From positions 16,659 to 80,658 of the forward strand of contig JBBHKE010001262.1 in assembly GCA_037447655.1 (NCBI GenBank): 64,000 nucleotides of DNA, written 5' to 3'. Position numbers and translations under genes: made by a program. The notes beneath the pieces are model-generated. The model was not told the origin of the DNA. It made no database searches and saw only the letters and a program-made list of their open reading frames with translations. Origin of the DNA: Zygnema cylindricum (taxonomy: Eukaryota > Streptophyta > Zygnematophyceae > Zygnematales > Zygnemataceae). Each line of letters begins with the position of its first letter. The stretch's first letter is position 1. This document shows positions 44,419 through 55,947 of the stretch, in pieces.

Positions 44419-45420
44419 TGCAATTCTGTGTCCTCTATTGGACTACAGATTTCAAGAAGCCTCTAGATAGTTTTTAACTAACCCACTTTCAGCCACAACC
44501 ACTACTGCCCTAGCGGACAATTTGATAATCTAACTGCAACTTTGGGTAATCTGGACTCCTCTAAGTATGTAGGATAAAGAATCACTGAAACAGCCAACCA
44601 AGCGATTAGTTATGGGGTGGCAAAAATACTAATTTATACAAACTCTCAATAAGAGAGATTAATGTCTAAAAAAGTTTCTAAGTCCTAAACCCCTCTCACA
44701 ACCCCTATCTACCATAATACAATCCAATCAAATCACTATATAGTACTGAAAGATACTACGGCCGATGTACTTTTTGTACGGCAGGTGTACAACAAGGCCA
44801 TTAAGTGGACGCATGTCCACTTTAAACTCGTCCTTATGTTCACCGGAAATCTCGAGAGCAAATGTTATCTCTCCACGTGTCACTAAGTCACGCCATGTCC
44901 GAAAACTGCCAAAGTGACCATTGCGGGATTTCGGCAGCGATATGTGCCGTCGGATCAAAAACCGACATTTAAAATTAGTCGTCGAAACAAATGTACAATT
45001 TATTTATTTCGTGCGAGATCAAGTTCGCACTATATTACTTGGTTCTATGTTCTTTTATTCGTCATTCCGTTAATCGAATTTAGGATCATAACACAGTTTA
45101 AATAATTATCACACCCCATGTATTTTAACTAACTCTTTTGGCAGACCGGTTAGAGCTGACGGCTACGCCTCGCGCGGCCAGTCGGAGGTTCGAGTCTTGC
45201 CGCACTCAACCTTTTGTTGAGAGTGACTTATGTCACTCTTTAGTCTTGCTTGTTGAACTAAGACAGCCATGGCTCCACCACTCTTTCTCTCCTTCAGTGA
45301 GTGCAACAAGTATGGGGGCAAGAGAGACGGGGTGGAGGCAGACTGTCTGCATTTTTCTTGTCATTTTCCGCAAATATATTTTGACCTAGAAAATACCCTA
45401 TAAATCTAGTAGTTTCAATA
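44419..45420 (-). repeat. Ef 3' LTR
   Basis: 1002 bp; sense start TATTGAAACT (TG mutated to TA), end GAATTGCA. Stem-loop 45275-45335 with outer stem CCACC/GGTGG, antisense tRNA-like unit 45138-45215. The tract AAAATAAGTGGAG lies at 45421-45433. Confidence 0.88.
45138..45215 (+). ncRNA. candidate antisense tRNA-like Pol III unit (Ef 3' LTR)
   Basis: D-arm GACCGGTTAGAGCTGACGG, B box GGTTCGAGTCT (45187-45197), TTTT 45212-45215, then a GAGTGAC-TTAT-GTCACTC hairpin (45231-45238 region). Confidence 0.55.
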
Positions 45421-45433
45421 CTCCACTTATTTT

Positions 45434-46910
45434 CTAATCTAACTTTGATTTCAATTTTTATCCACACTTTTCTCCGCAATGTTATAACTAGGGAGAAAGC
45501 ACTGGTTTTGTCATCATATTAGCCACCATTTCCTCATCAGATCTTTATACAAGATTCATTATCTTATTCTCAACTTTTTCTCTCACAAAACTAAATCTTA
45601 TGTCCATATGCTTAGCCTTGAAATGATGTTTTAGATTAGCTGCAATTGCAATGGCAACTTGATTATCACAAATTAGTTCATGTACTCCCTCCTTTATATA
45701 CCCTATTTCTTGCAACGAGGACTTGACCCACATCACCTCTTTCACAACAGAAAAAGAGGCCAAATACTCAGCCTCCATAGTAGACTAAACAACCACCTTT
45801 TGTTGTTTGCTGCTCCAACAGTAAGCACCTTCCCCCACATAGAACACATACCCAGAAGTGCATCTACTTATAGGTGCATTCCCATAACTGGCATTACTCC
45901 AAGTAGTGATATCATTGTGCTCCCCTCCCAAATGCAACCATAACTCTTTGGTTTCTTCCAGATATTTCATTACTCTCTTTGCTGCCTCCCAATCTCTCTT
46001 CCTATGTTTGTTAAGACTCCTACAGAGGACTCCTATGGTTGTCACTATGTCCGGCCTTGTATTATTTATAAAGTAAATTAGACTTTCTACGACCTGTCTA
46101 AAAAGAATAGACTTCTTAAACTCTCTCTCCTCTGGAGTTGGTTGATCATCTAAGATCATCACTCCTCCTTTTACACTCCCATCACTTACTTTCTTCAAGT
46201 CCATGGGAGTGGTACAACTGTTTACCTTTTCTATCTAGAATTTCTCAAGCAAGTTACCAATTGTTTTATTCGGAGTAAATCTGACAATCCTTTTCCCCCT
46301 ATCTTTCTCCATCTGGAATCCTAAAATATATCTTGCCCCGCCTAAATCTTTCAGGTCAAATCTGCCACTAAGATCTTTCTTTAACTTATTGATCTTTTCC
46401 AAAGAATTACTTAACAAAAGCAAATCATCCACATAGATTGCAATAAAAATGACACCATTCTCATCTTCAAACATATAGATAGAATGGTCAGAGGTGATCC
46501 GGATATATCCCACACCATTGAGAAACTCATCTAGTTTCTTGTTCCACTGTTGGGGGGCCAACTTTAGTCCATATAAAGACTTTATAAGCCTGTACACTTT
46601 ACTCTCTTCTCTATCTTCCACGAACCCTTGTGGTTGCCGCATGAAAATTTCTTCCTCTAACTCATCATTAAGGAAGGCAGTCTTAATATCCATCTGGTGT
46701 ATTTCCATGTCTTCAGCTGCTGGAAGACCGAGAAGAATCTTTACTGATAGGAACGGAACAACTAGAGAAAAATTCTCCTCATAGTCAATTCCCTCCTTAT
46801 GGATGAACCCCTTTGCTACCAATCGAGCCTTATATCTCTCAATGGTAGTATTTGGGCTTAGTTTTAGTTTAAACACCCATTTTGAGGAAATCGGTTTTCT
46901 GTCCTAAAGA
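45434..46910 (-). pseudogene. Ef RT-RNase H
   Basis: 46235-46876 is open over the RT N-half and catalytic region (TAFLNDELEEEIFMRQ; IYVDDLLLLSN with YVDD intact, about 46420). 45785-46204 carries TPMDLKK and RNase H WSNASYGN (the catalytic Asp region is altered). 45545-45778 has CDNQVAIAIAANLKHH. CAG-to-TAG-type stops separate the parts. The RT active site looks intact but the frame is broken. Confidence 0.87.
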
Positions 46911-48116
46911 CATTCCGCTAGTTCCTAAGTATTTGCTTCCACGATAGAGGCCATCTCATCCTTTATGTCTCTAATCATTCTGTCTCTCCGGAGTGTTCAC
47001 TGCCTTTGAGTATGACTAAGGATCATTTGGGTGAGATAGCTTAGTTACCTTGTGAGCAGTCTGTTTTTTTTCTATCTTTTTGCTGCTCCTTCTTCCTCCC
47101 TCAAACTTCGAAGTTGGGATGGAGGGAAGTCTTGGATTTCTCCTTACTGTCTTATCGGCTCCTCTATCCATAGAAGCCGGTTCTGGTTCCCCCTCTTCCG
47201 TCTCCTCTTAGTCCATAGGAATATGTGAGGTTTCCGGTAGATCTCTTGTATCCTAGATCTCCCCTGAATCTACTATCATTGTTTCAGTCATGTCCCTTTC
47301 GAGAACAACCAATTTCTCCTCACTTTCGAACTCAAATCTGATTCTTATCTTCTTGGTATATTTGAAAGGGTCATATGACTTTCCTTCATCCATAACAACT
47401 AGGTGTTTGACTAGAATGATATCTTGTTTTGCTAAGTCATAGATTTTATATCCCTTGACATCCTCATCATATCCTACAAAGTATGTGGTTTTCCCTAAGC
47501 ATCTAGTTTCCAGTTTTTCCTATCCGTGTCAAGATTGTAAACTTGGTTACCGAATACTTTAAGGTGAGAGACATCGAGTTTCTTTCCAGCCCATCTCTCA
47601 TAAAGTGTCATTCCTTCTACGGTTGGGGTTACGTACCTATTTTTAATGTAGTTGGCACAGTTCATGGCCTCTGCACAAAATCTCTTTCCTATTTTCTTGT
47701 GGACCAACATACTGCATTCACTATCTCCTAGTGTTCGGTTTAACCTCTCAGCTACCCCATTTTGTTTCGGGTTATATGGTACAATTTTCTGGTGTTGAAC
47801 TCCCTCATCTCTCAAGTATTCGTCAAACTAGTTAGAGGAATATTCTCCCCCATTATCACTCTTTATTTTCTTAATGGGGGTTCTGTGCAACTCCTCACTC
47901 CAGGCTATATATTATTTAACGTAAGTTGGTGTTTCAGACTTTGTTTTTAGGAAGTAGACTCTAGAGTATCTCGACAAGTCATCGGTTATTGTCAACATAA
48001 ACCTCTGCCTTCCTACCGAAGGTACTTTTGCTGGTCCCCAAATATTTGTGTGGACCAAATCTAGTATTTTTTCACCCCTATATATGGCGGCTTTGTGAAA
48101 AAAAGTCTGTGAGATG
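46911..48116 (-). pseudogene. Ef linker and integrase
   Basis: 47495-47815 carries VPYNPKQNGVAERLNRTL with the catalytic Glu. KSDNGGEYSS and HTNIWGPAK (first Asp changed to Asn) follow upstream to about 48080 with stops. The linker contains SKFEGGRRSSK near 47100. It breaks at TCACAGAC near 48112. Confidence 0.85.
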
Positions 48117-49410
48117 TGAAACTCATGTGCTTCACAAGCACCCCTTTAATCTTACCAAGAATTCCCGGGCCTTTTTCCTCTGTACGGTCATTAAAGTACG
48201 GAAAAAGGAGCGCACTCAGCCGGACCAGATTCTTCTATTTTTCTAACTAAACGGAACACACTTTATTTCGCGCCTTACGGAGGCCGGACGACAAAGTTAC
48301 TTCGTTCCAAAGATTACCATCCTGTTACATGTGACCAGTTGCCAACTGTCCCATTGGGGGCTACATTGTGGAACGTCACGTAACTTTTGGGATAGTCTTG
48401 TAGATTTTTCTGTTGGCTATCAGTAGGACGTTAGTTCAGGTCCACCAGCCGGGTAGAGCATTTATTAATGTGAGTCAAAGTTAGGCGTTTCACGTGAATT
48501 TAGAACTTTGTTGCTCAGGATTCTGTCATAGAAAACCACGAGGCCTCTAATCTAGCCGGAGATAGTCGCCTAACTTTTGCCCTGAGTGTAGTACAACATG
48601 TTTTGTCTTATGTCCGTACGATAACAATTCCTGGCCGGTGATTGGCTCTTGGTATTGCTTTGACTTTGGTACTATCGGTAGGACAAACTTTGCTTGTATA
48701 AGGCACTTGGGGCCGAGGGAGACAGGTTGCTGTTTCAGTACTGTCTCCTGAGAACAACCCTTGAAATTCTAGCAAACTTTCTTGTGGAGAACTTTTGTTT
48801 TGCTTGTGATTGTGACCCTATTGCCATCTTGGTTTGCATCTGTCCTTTGTGGAAATCGTAGTCCGGTTGGGTGGTTGGCAACGCCTTTCTTGTTTTGGGT
48901 GGTTTGGGGACTGGTGTTTGTTGGAAACCAAGAAGGGTCTTACCGGTTCCGGGTCGCACAAACCGAGGAGTTAAGGAGGCCTTACCTGTTCCGGGGTTTT
49001 CAGGGGGAGATTTCGTCTCCTTTTGGTTGTTCACGTTACGTTTCGGGGGTAGGTTGAGCTCGCTTGCTATTATTCCACATTCTAACTTATTTTCTCTATT
49101 TTTCTAAGGGCAAGGTGATATTGTTAATTCTGAGACAACATTTTTATATTTCTATCCTTTCATTTTTCTGAGTGGAAGCATCTGGGATCTCTCTTTGGTA
49201 GTCTTTTTTGGGGCTCTGGTTGGGTTTCTTCCGGGGTCGATTACCAGAATCTTTTGTACCAGAATAGTGGATTTTGAGAGGATTTTTGTTAGGCTTCCTA
49301 CAAATAGTCACAGTACTGAAACAGCTACTTGTCACTTTAGGTTAAAGAGGATAGGTGCGCAGATCAGAGTACTTTTATAAGGGAATTTAGATCTTCTTCT
49401 CTAGTCAGCT
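48117..49410 (+). other. U: non-coding leader or LTR-like region of unknown element
   Basis: There is no similarity to the copia LTRs here. It contains a TATA-like TTGTATAAGGC (about 48693), a further TATAAGG at 49376, and T-rich tracts. It could be the LTR/leader of another retroelement upstream of the gag-like frame, or host promoter DNA. I cannot define terminal repeats. Confidence 0.35.
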
Positions 49411-50973
49411 ATGGGGGAAGGAGAAGTGTAGGATAAGAATCTTCCGGGTGTTTGATCGCACGATCAGAGAGGCAGAAAGCGGTGGCCCAGGAGGAAGAGT
49501 CACAGGTGCCCGAGGGAGCACCCCCCTTTGGCTCACCTGTACATATAGAGCGGTTTCTTGAGGGAGAGATGCCCACGGGGGTTGCGGTCGACACTCCTCC
49601 TACGCACCCAGAGGGGAGACTCTCTCCTCCACCTCCTGTTGTCTTTTCCCCCAAGAATTTCCCAACGTTGTCTGAGTCAGTCAGAGCTAGGGCTTCCGAG
49701 AAGGCGGAGAGGCCGCCCTTATCCCCTAAAAGCCGTAGAAAGGGGTTGGCCCACAAGGAAGCGGTCCCTGGTCACCTTCCCGAGATTGGTCGCTATACCC
49801 GATCTAAGGCACCGATAGGAGAAATGTACATGAATCGTAAGATTGTGATTGATCCTAACCGGCCAGGTCGCAAAGAAATCTTAGCCCTTCGTGATCTCCA
49901 TGAGTTGAAGGTTAAGAAGGAATTAGTGCAGTGGGTAGCCAGGTCAGATTGAGCCAGAGTGGTACGCCCAGTGGGAGGTGTAGTGGAGATACTCAGCATT
50001 TCATCAGAGAGTGGCTCCCCAACCTCCGTACCGAAGCAACCAGGAGGACCATCAACTTCCTACTAGCAACCCACCCCATTTCAAGACACCGCAACTAGCT
50101 GGCCGGCTCACGGCGGGGCAGTCCCTCGGACACGGGCCGTGGAAGGGACCAGCAAGCAAGGGTTACCCAAGCCAAAGAAGGGGTACAGGTTCAATTATCG
50201 GGACCGCAAGGGCAGGTTCCAGCCCCGACCTAAAGCGGAACCGTTCTTCCATTCCGATTCCACCTCTATGAGCACAAAGTCTTCTTCTGTTCCGGCGGTT
50301 CGACCATCAGAGGGGTTGTGGCGTTCAAGACCCACCGATCCCGAGGTATCGTGTTTGGGGATTGCGGTTCTCTCAGATGTGGTGAGCACTACACAAAAAC
50401 TGGTTGACATCTTGCGATCCCAAAGTCAGGCTACGGCGCTGGCTGGACCCGTCACCATCGATTAGGAAGCTCTTGAAGAAGAGAGAAAGAGGGCCCTCGA
50501 ACAGGAATTGCTCCTCATAACAGAGGCTAGACGAAGATCAAGAGGGATCCTTAGTGGACAAGTAGCTCGTCTTAGAGAAAAAGGTCCCTCGGCTGAGAGA
50601 CAACCTATAGTGTTGATAACCCCTACGTAGATGCTAGCTCCCGGGATTTCTTCGGAACTTAGACCGGAGTCTCCTCTTCAGCAGAAAGGGGGGGAACAAC
50701 AGGACCTAACAAACAGGGGACGGGTGTAGATTTACCGGATAATGTTGCAGCCGCCTCCACTGAGCGTCCTACTGTTGTCTTAGTGGCTGGGTCTTCAACT
50801 GCGGAGGCCGTGGTATTATTACAACCCGACCAAAGACAACACATCTCCCTTGGGCTTTCCACTCCTCCTCCATCTCCACCTCAGGCATCCTCTCCTTCTC
50901 CTTCTGTTTCTCCGGCCGCTGCAGTCCGTGGGTCACCAGGACCACCTATCTTACCCTACAAACACAACGTTGT
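49411..50973 (+). pseudogene. U: unclassified Pro/Ser-rich gag-like frame, part 1
   Basis: One frame runs from about 49440 to 50680 interrupted only by TGA/TAG stops (about 49950, 50068, 50463, 50629). It encodes a Pro/Ser-rich segment, a charged block (NRKIVIDPNRPGRKEILALR), a basic KKGYRFNYRDRKGRFQPR stretch and a coiled-coil-like EEERKRALEQELL. After a frameshift near 50690 a Pro/Ser-rich stretch (50783-50970) runs into the solo LTR. There is no zinc knuckle, protease or RT. I do not recognise the family. The long open reading suggests a once-real protein, possibly a gag of a different retroelement. Confidence 0.5.
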
Positions 50974-51980
50974 TGCAATTTTTTGCCCTCCATTGGACCA
51001 CAGAATACAAGAAGCCTCTAGATAGTTTTTAACTATCCCACTTTAAGCCACAACCACTGCTGCCCAAGAAGGCAAACTGAAAATTTGACTTCTCCCCTGT
51101 GTAGCTTGGACTCCTTTGAGTCCGTAGCAAAAAAAATCACTAAAAAGGGCCAACCAGCCGATAAGTTATGAGCCGGCAAAAATGCCAATTTATACAAGGC
51201 TCTCTTAGAGAGAGAGGTGTCTATCTACCAAAAATTTCCTAAGTCCTAAATCTCTCTCACAACCCCTATCTACTAAAGTACGAACCAATTATATTAGTGT
51301 AAAGTATAGAAAGGTACTACGGCCGATGTCTTTTCTGTACGGCCGGTGTACGAGAAGGCTATTGAGTGGACGCGTGTCATTTTTCCACTCGTTCGTATAT
51401 TCTCCGGAATTCTCGCGACCGAATGTCATCCTTCCTCGGGTGCCACGTCATGCCACGTCCATAAAATCCAAAGTGACCATTCCGCGATCTCGGCGATGAC
51501 GTGCGCCATCGGATTAAATCCGACATTAAATGTCGATCGTTTAAAATAAATGTCCGTTTTATTTGTTTCGTGCGAAATGACGTTCGCACTAAACCTTAAC
51601 AAGTTCTATGTTCGTTTCGTCCATATTTTAGTTAAATCATTTCAGTGAAGTACAATAATTTATATATAAATGAAACTCTATATCATCTAACGGACTTTCT
51701 ACGACAGACTCGTTAGATCTAACGGCTACGCCGCGCTCTACCGGTCGGGGGTAGGAGTCCTGCCGAACTCAACATTTTGTTGAGAGTGACTTATGTCACT
51801 CTTTAGTCCTTCCTATTGAGCTGAGGCAACCATGGCTCCATCGCTCTCTCGCTTCTTCAGTGACTACAACAAGTATGGGGGAAAGAGAGAAGAGATGGAG
51901 GCAGGCTGCCATCATTTTCTATATATGTTTTCGCTAATTTACTTTAGACCTAGAAAATACAAAAACTAGTTATTTCAACA
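50974..51980 (-). repeat. solo A-type LTR in U
   Basis: 1007 bp related to the Ef and Ec LTRs, with flanks GTTGT (50969-50973) and GTTCT (51981-51985). Stem-loop 51838-51898 (outer stem CCATC/GATGG), antisense tRNA-like unit 51701-51778, leader hairpin GGACTC-CTTT-GAGTCC (51108-51123). Confidence 0.9.
51701..51778 (+). ncRNA. candidate antisense tRNA-like Pol III unit (solo LTR)
   Basis: H2/Ef type: ACTCGTTAGATCTAACGG, degenerate B box GGTAGGAGTCC (51750-51760), TTTT 51775-51778. Confidence 0.45.
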
Positions 51981-53166
51981 GTTCTTGCCTACTCTCCTCC
52001 TCACCGACTTTCTCTCGATTCGAGCGAAGGAACTCCTCCACCAGAAACCTCCAGAAGGCGTACACGGAGACAGACTCCTTTCCCTCGTAGTCCTCAGTCA
52101 TCTCTATCCCCTTCTCCACCAATCCCTCAAGAACCACCGGTGATTAAACCTATTTTCCACATTCCATCGGTGGAAACAGTTTGCCGAGGAAACGGGCCTC
52201 TCCTGGGTATAGAGAAGTAGGACTTTGGGCTGCTTTTCCCAAGGTGATAAGCTCCTTGTTTCCGAAGGACAAACTCTAGGGAGATACAGGTCATCTCGCT
52301 ATCCCACCAGTAACCGGAACTTTCTCAGTGGGGGGGAGTGCCATCTCTTGTTAGGCAGCTCCTTCTACCGGAGAAGGAGGCGGGCCCGCGCTAGACGACG
52401 TAGATCCAAGGGTAATTTCACCGGTTCAATTTGTAAGCCCAACCGGACCATCCTCTTCTTAGTTCACCAACCTTGTAGAGGAGGAAAAAAAAATGGGGGA
52501 CTCAAGGATCTTTACAAGAAATATCTCGGGAATCGCTTTCTCTGATTTCGAATTGCTGTGGAAGTCGTTCACCCAATCTGAAATCAACAAATACAGGGGC
52601 AGAGCCATTCCGGATGACTTCGAGACCACGCTTTTCCCCATGATGGTGAACCATCTTGCTGGGGGCGCTTTGGCAGACTATAAGGAGCGACAACCTCTTC
52701 TGATGGCTCCCATCATCAAAATTTCAGACCCTATCCTTAATGAAGCAGTCTTGCAGGCGGAAGCAGACTTGGCTGCCTCTGCAGCCGCTCCTGTCACCGC
52801 CCTCTTCACAAAGGACATGAAACTGCAGGCACAAGGACGAGCCTATGTCGCTCAGCTTCAGGCCATCCAGGAGGCCAGAGCAGCCACTCGGATGGTTGCA
52901 AACCCAACCCCCTGCACCACTCTTTTGAATGCCTGGAGACTCCTTTACACCTAGAGGAATGAATCTGCTATCAAGGAATTTTCGAAATTCTGTTGCCAAA
53001 AGAGTGAAACACCCAGACTCTTTCTAACAGATTGTCCAGCCTCTATCAAAAGACCAGACTCTCAACCATTGATCTTTCGGCCATGGCAACCAAATATTTC
53101 ATTGCCGTCCGAAATTCATTCAGACCGACGGGGCAGGCCGCACTCGATAACTGGATTGCGGGACAG
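51981..53166 (+). pseudogene. U: gag-like frame, part 2
   Basis: The Pro/Ser-rich frame resumes after the solo LTR (about 73 codons to 52219), then stops and frame changes. 52493-52954 is an open 153-codon helical segment (MGDSRIFTRNISGIAFSDFELLW ... ALADYKERQPLLM ... Ala-rich), resembling a capsid-like or scaffold domain by composition only. Another short piece (MATKYFIAVRNSFRPTGQAALDNW, 53079 on) runs to the junction with D2 at 53166. No family was recognised. A capsid role is a guess from position after a basic/Pro-rich region. Confidence 0.4.
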
Positions 53167-54761
53167 TTATGTCTTAGCTAGTGAGCAGAATGAGGTTATA
53201 ACAGCTGGAAAAATTTGAGATTATAAGTATAAGAGGGGGGGTATGAGCTCATATTGTAATGGCTTGAAATTTCTTTTGTCATAAAATACATGTTTCCGGG
53301 GGGAATTTTCCTCCCTATCATCAAGTTATGATTCTAATGAGAGGGCTTCCTTCTAAATATAAAAGAGTAGCGGAATAGCTAAAGAGGTTAGAGAAGAATA
53401 AATGGAATATAGCTGTAGCTCAAGCTTATATCTTAGAGAAAGAGGGCACTCAGATAGCATTAAATGGTAGACAGTCAACGGTAGCTTACAATGCACAGAC
53501 ATATAAGCCGGTTGGATTCTCTGGAAATAGGAATTTCACTCGTAATCCGAGTTATAGGCAATATGATAGGTGTGTCTATTGCATTGGTCAAGGTCATGTT
53601 TTCCGGCTATGTCCGCCATTTTTAAAAGTGTTTGATATAGGAATTTATCGTGCGGGATAGAAGTTGTGGTCGGAGGTTTCACCATCAAAAGTGTCCGCAT
53701 TAAAACTATCGGTTAAAAAAACGACAATTTTTGCAACTGATAAGACGTAACAAGTTGAACCGACGGAGGAAAGAGACGAAGTGGTCAGATTTTTGCAATC
53801 GGATGATGATGAGTTCTTTCCTCTTACAAAAGATCTCATGGAGGGACCTGAAGAGAACGGGTGGATTATGGACTATAGATGCTCTTCCCACATGTGCGGC
53901 AACCGGGCTTACTTCAAAACCCATACTCCAATTCCCACTCGCATGATTTATTATGCGGGTGACACCGGTGTGGAGGCTTTGGCAAAGGGAAGCGTAGAGT
54001 TAGCTTGTGACATCAATGGCCAAGTTGTAAAAAGGACATTACATGATGTTCTCTGTATTCCAAAGTTTAAGAAAAAAATGTTTTCCACTTCGTTGGCCAA
54101 AATGAAAGGTTTTGAAATTATACAACAAAATGGGAAAAAGGTACTAAGCAAAGATGGGAGAGTAGCTTTGGTAGAAACTAGAGGCCCAAACTTGTTGTAC
54201 TGGATATACTTGGCTAATGAAATTGACTTTGCATACTCCAGTGTCCTTTCGGAAAATGTTTTGTGGTATAAGAGGCTCGGTCATGTTCATCATGAGAGGC
54301 TTGATAAAATGGTAAAACAAAATATGGTAGATGGTGTTAACTTAGGAAAAAAAAACTCTCATGTATTTGATGGGTGTGCTTGGGGAAAGCTTCATAAGCT
54401 ACTTTTACCTCAGACTGCGGATAACCGAGCCACGGATTTGCTGCAAATTATTCACTCAGATGTGTGGGGACCGTCAAAAGTCCCTTCTCTCAGTAGAAAC
54501 CGGTTTTTTGTCACTTTTACGGATGATTTCTCAATATACGGCAAGGTTTACTTTATGAAAGAGAAGAGTGAAGTGCTCATTCACTTCAAGCATTTTCGGG
54601 TGTGGGTAAAAAAGCTTCACGGAAAACCGATCCTCTCTCTTCGGTCCGACAACGAAGGGGAATATATTTCTCATGCATTCTCTAACTATTCAAAAATAAA
54701 CAGCATTTCTTGCCAATTTAGAGTTTCCTATACCCTGGAGCAAAATGGAGTATCAAAAAGA
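53167..54761 (+). pseudogene. D2 gag (partial)-protease-integrase
   Basis: Gag from the middle of the helical region, zinc knuckle CVYCIGQGHVFRLC (about 53570-53612), then protease WIMDYRCSSHMC (about 53860), where DSG has become DYR, so inactive. 53781-54773 is a 330-codon open stretch with LWYKRLGHVHHERL, HSDVWGPSK and RSDNEGEY. It breaks at NGVSKR where the C LTR is inserted. Confidence 0.86.
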
Positions 54762-55942
54762 TGTAGTTTTTGAAAAGTTAGTTTCGTACATACGCGACGT
54801 TTCGTGTGTACACAATGTTTTTTGAGTACTTGACATGATTTTAATGCGTATGCTATTTGGATTTTACTATGTCGGTTCTAATTGATTTGCAGATTGGAGG
54901 AGTAATGGTACTAATTGTTTTTGGGACGTACGGAACTATTTGAGTGGCGCGAACAAGCAGAAGAAAAAGTACGCAGTTTGTAAGTCAAATGTACGGCGGA
55001 TCGCGAAGCGATCGAATTTGGAATGTTTTGAAAAAGTACGCCGCAAGTACAAATCATAATGATGACAAACAGATTTCGAACTGAAAGTGGCGTGAGCGGC
55101 ATTTATGGAAAAATGACGCCGCTGGTACGGACTAATTTGGATGGGGTGATGTCATTTCGCCAAGCGGATTTTGTGACCACGCTTCACGACATCAAGGATG
55201 CCGAGGAAAAGCTACAAACGGCGGCGGCGTCATTTTGTTGGGGGACGCAAAATCCCGTCTATCACACGATATTTCTTTTGGACGTCCCGAATTCTTTTGA
55301 TGAGATTCGTGGAGTCTTGGAAATATTTGCAACAATGGTTTGTCTTATGTGCATTAGTTATTAGTGTAGATCTACTCATTCTAACATACCACAAAGTATT
55401 CGGGTATACTCACATTAATAGTGGTACCAGGTAGATTGCGTACAGTTGGTATGCCTCCGTGCACTCAGTAGTGAGCTCTAAGTGTATAAGTGTGAGACTT
55501 AGTCAATTTTTGGACTTAGGAACTTTCAGTATCAAAATTTGTTTTTGGTCATTTTTGGTGATTTCATCTGAGGAATCTGTTGGTAGAATTATCTGAAATT
55601 TTGCATGTGTGTTTCTCCTTGTATTGGTAATACTGTGGCATTTTTTCAAACCTATTGTGTATCTGGTTTGTTTGGAGCTTCATTGTGACGTTGATCTGAT
55701 TAATCAAAGTTATGGCAAACTCTTTTTCTGCAACTTGGCCTAGGTGATGTGATAATTATGTTTGGTATTTTTTTATGAAATTTTGTGGGGATGCTTATTG
55801 ACCTTAGGAATATCTGTTATGTAGTTTCAGATTGTTTTGTTTATTCTATAGAATTCTGAGTGGATTCCAATAAGGTTGTTTTTGGGGTAGTCTGTGGAGC
55901 TTCCAAGGGTAAATCCATGGCTGGAAATGGATATGGACAACA
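54762..55942 (+). repeat. solo LTR of family C
   Basis: 1181 bp, TGTAGTTTTTG...GGACAACA, flanked by AAAGA (54757-54761) and AAATA (55943-55947). Joining the flanks restores the integrase NGVS.R LN.T. It has the hairpin ATCGC-GAA-GCGAT near 55000. Its tail encodes MAGNGYGQQ from an ATG at 55917, so family C also puts gag's start in the LTR. Confidence 0.92.
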
Positions 55943-55947
55943 AAATA

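Larger units (their letters stand above)
44419..48116 (-). mobile_element. Ef: 5'-truncated copia element
   Basis: 3' LTR 44419-45420, then RNase H, RT, linker and integrase to 48116. It stops within the GAG-pre-integrase finger at the start of region U. Gag, protease and the 5' LTR are missing. Confidence 0.88.

Noticed and set aside
43018-44466. Genes within the C2 LTR (several 60-100 codon frames)
   Set aside because: They do not match the other C LTR copies and look random in AT-rich LTR DNA.
48735-49380. Small proteins on either strand of the U leader
   Set aside because: Frames are short, overlap on both strands and lack motifs; start codons are mostly non-ATG.
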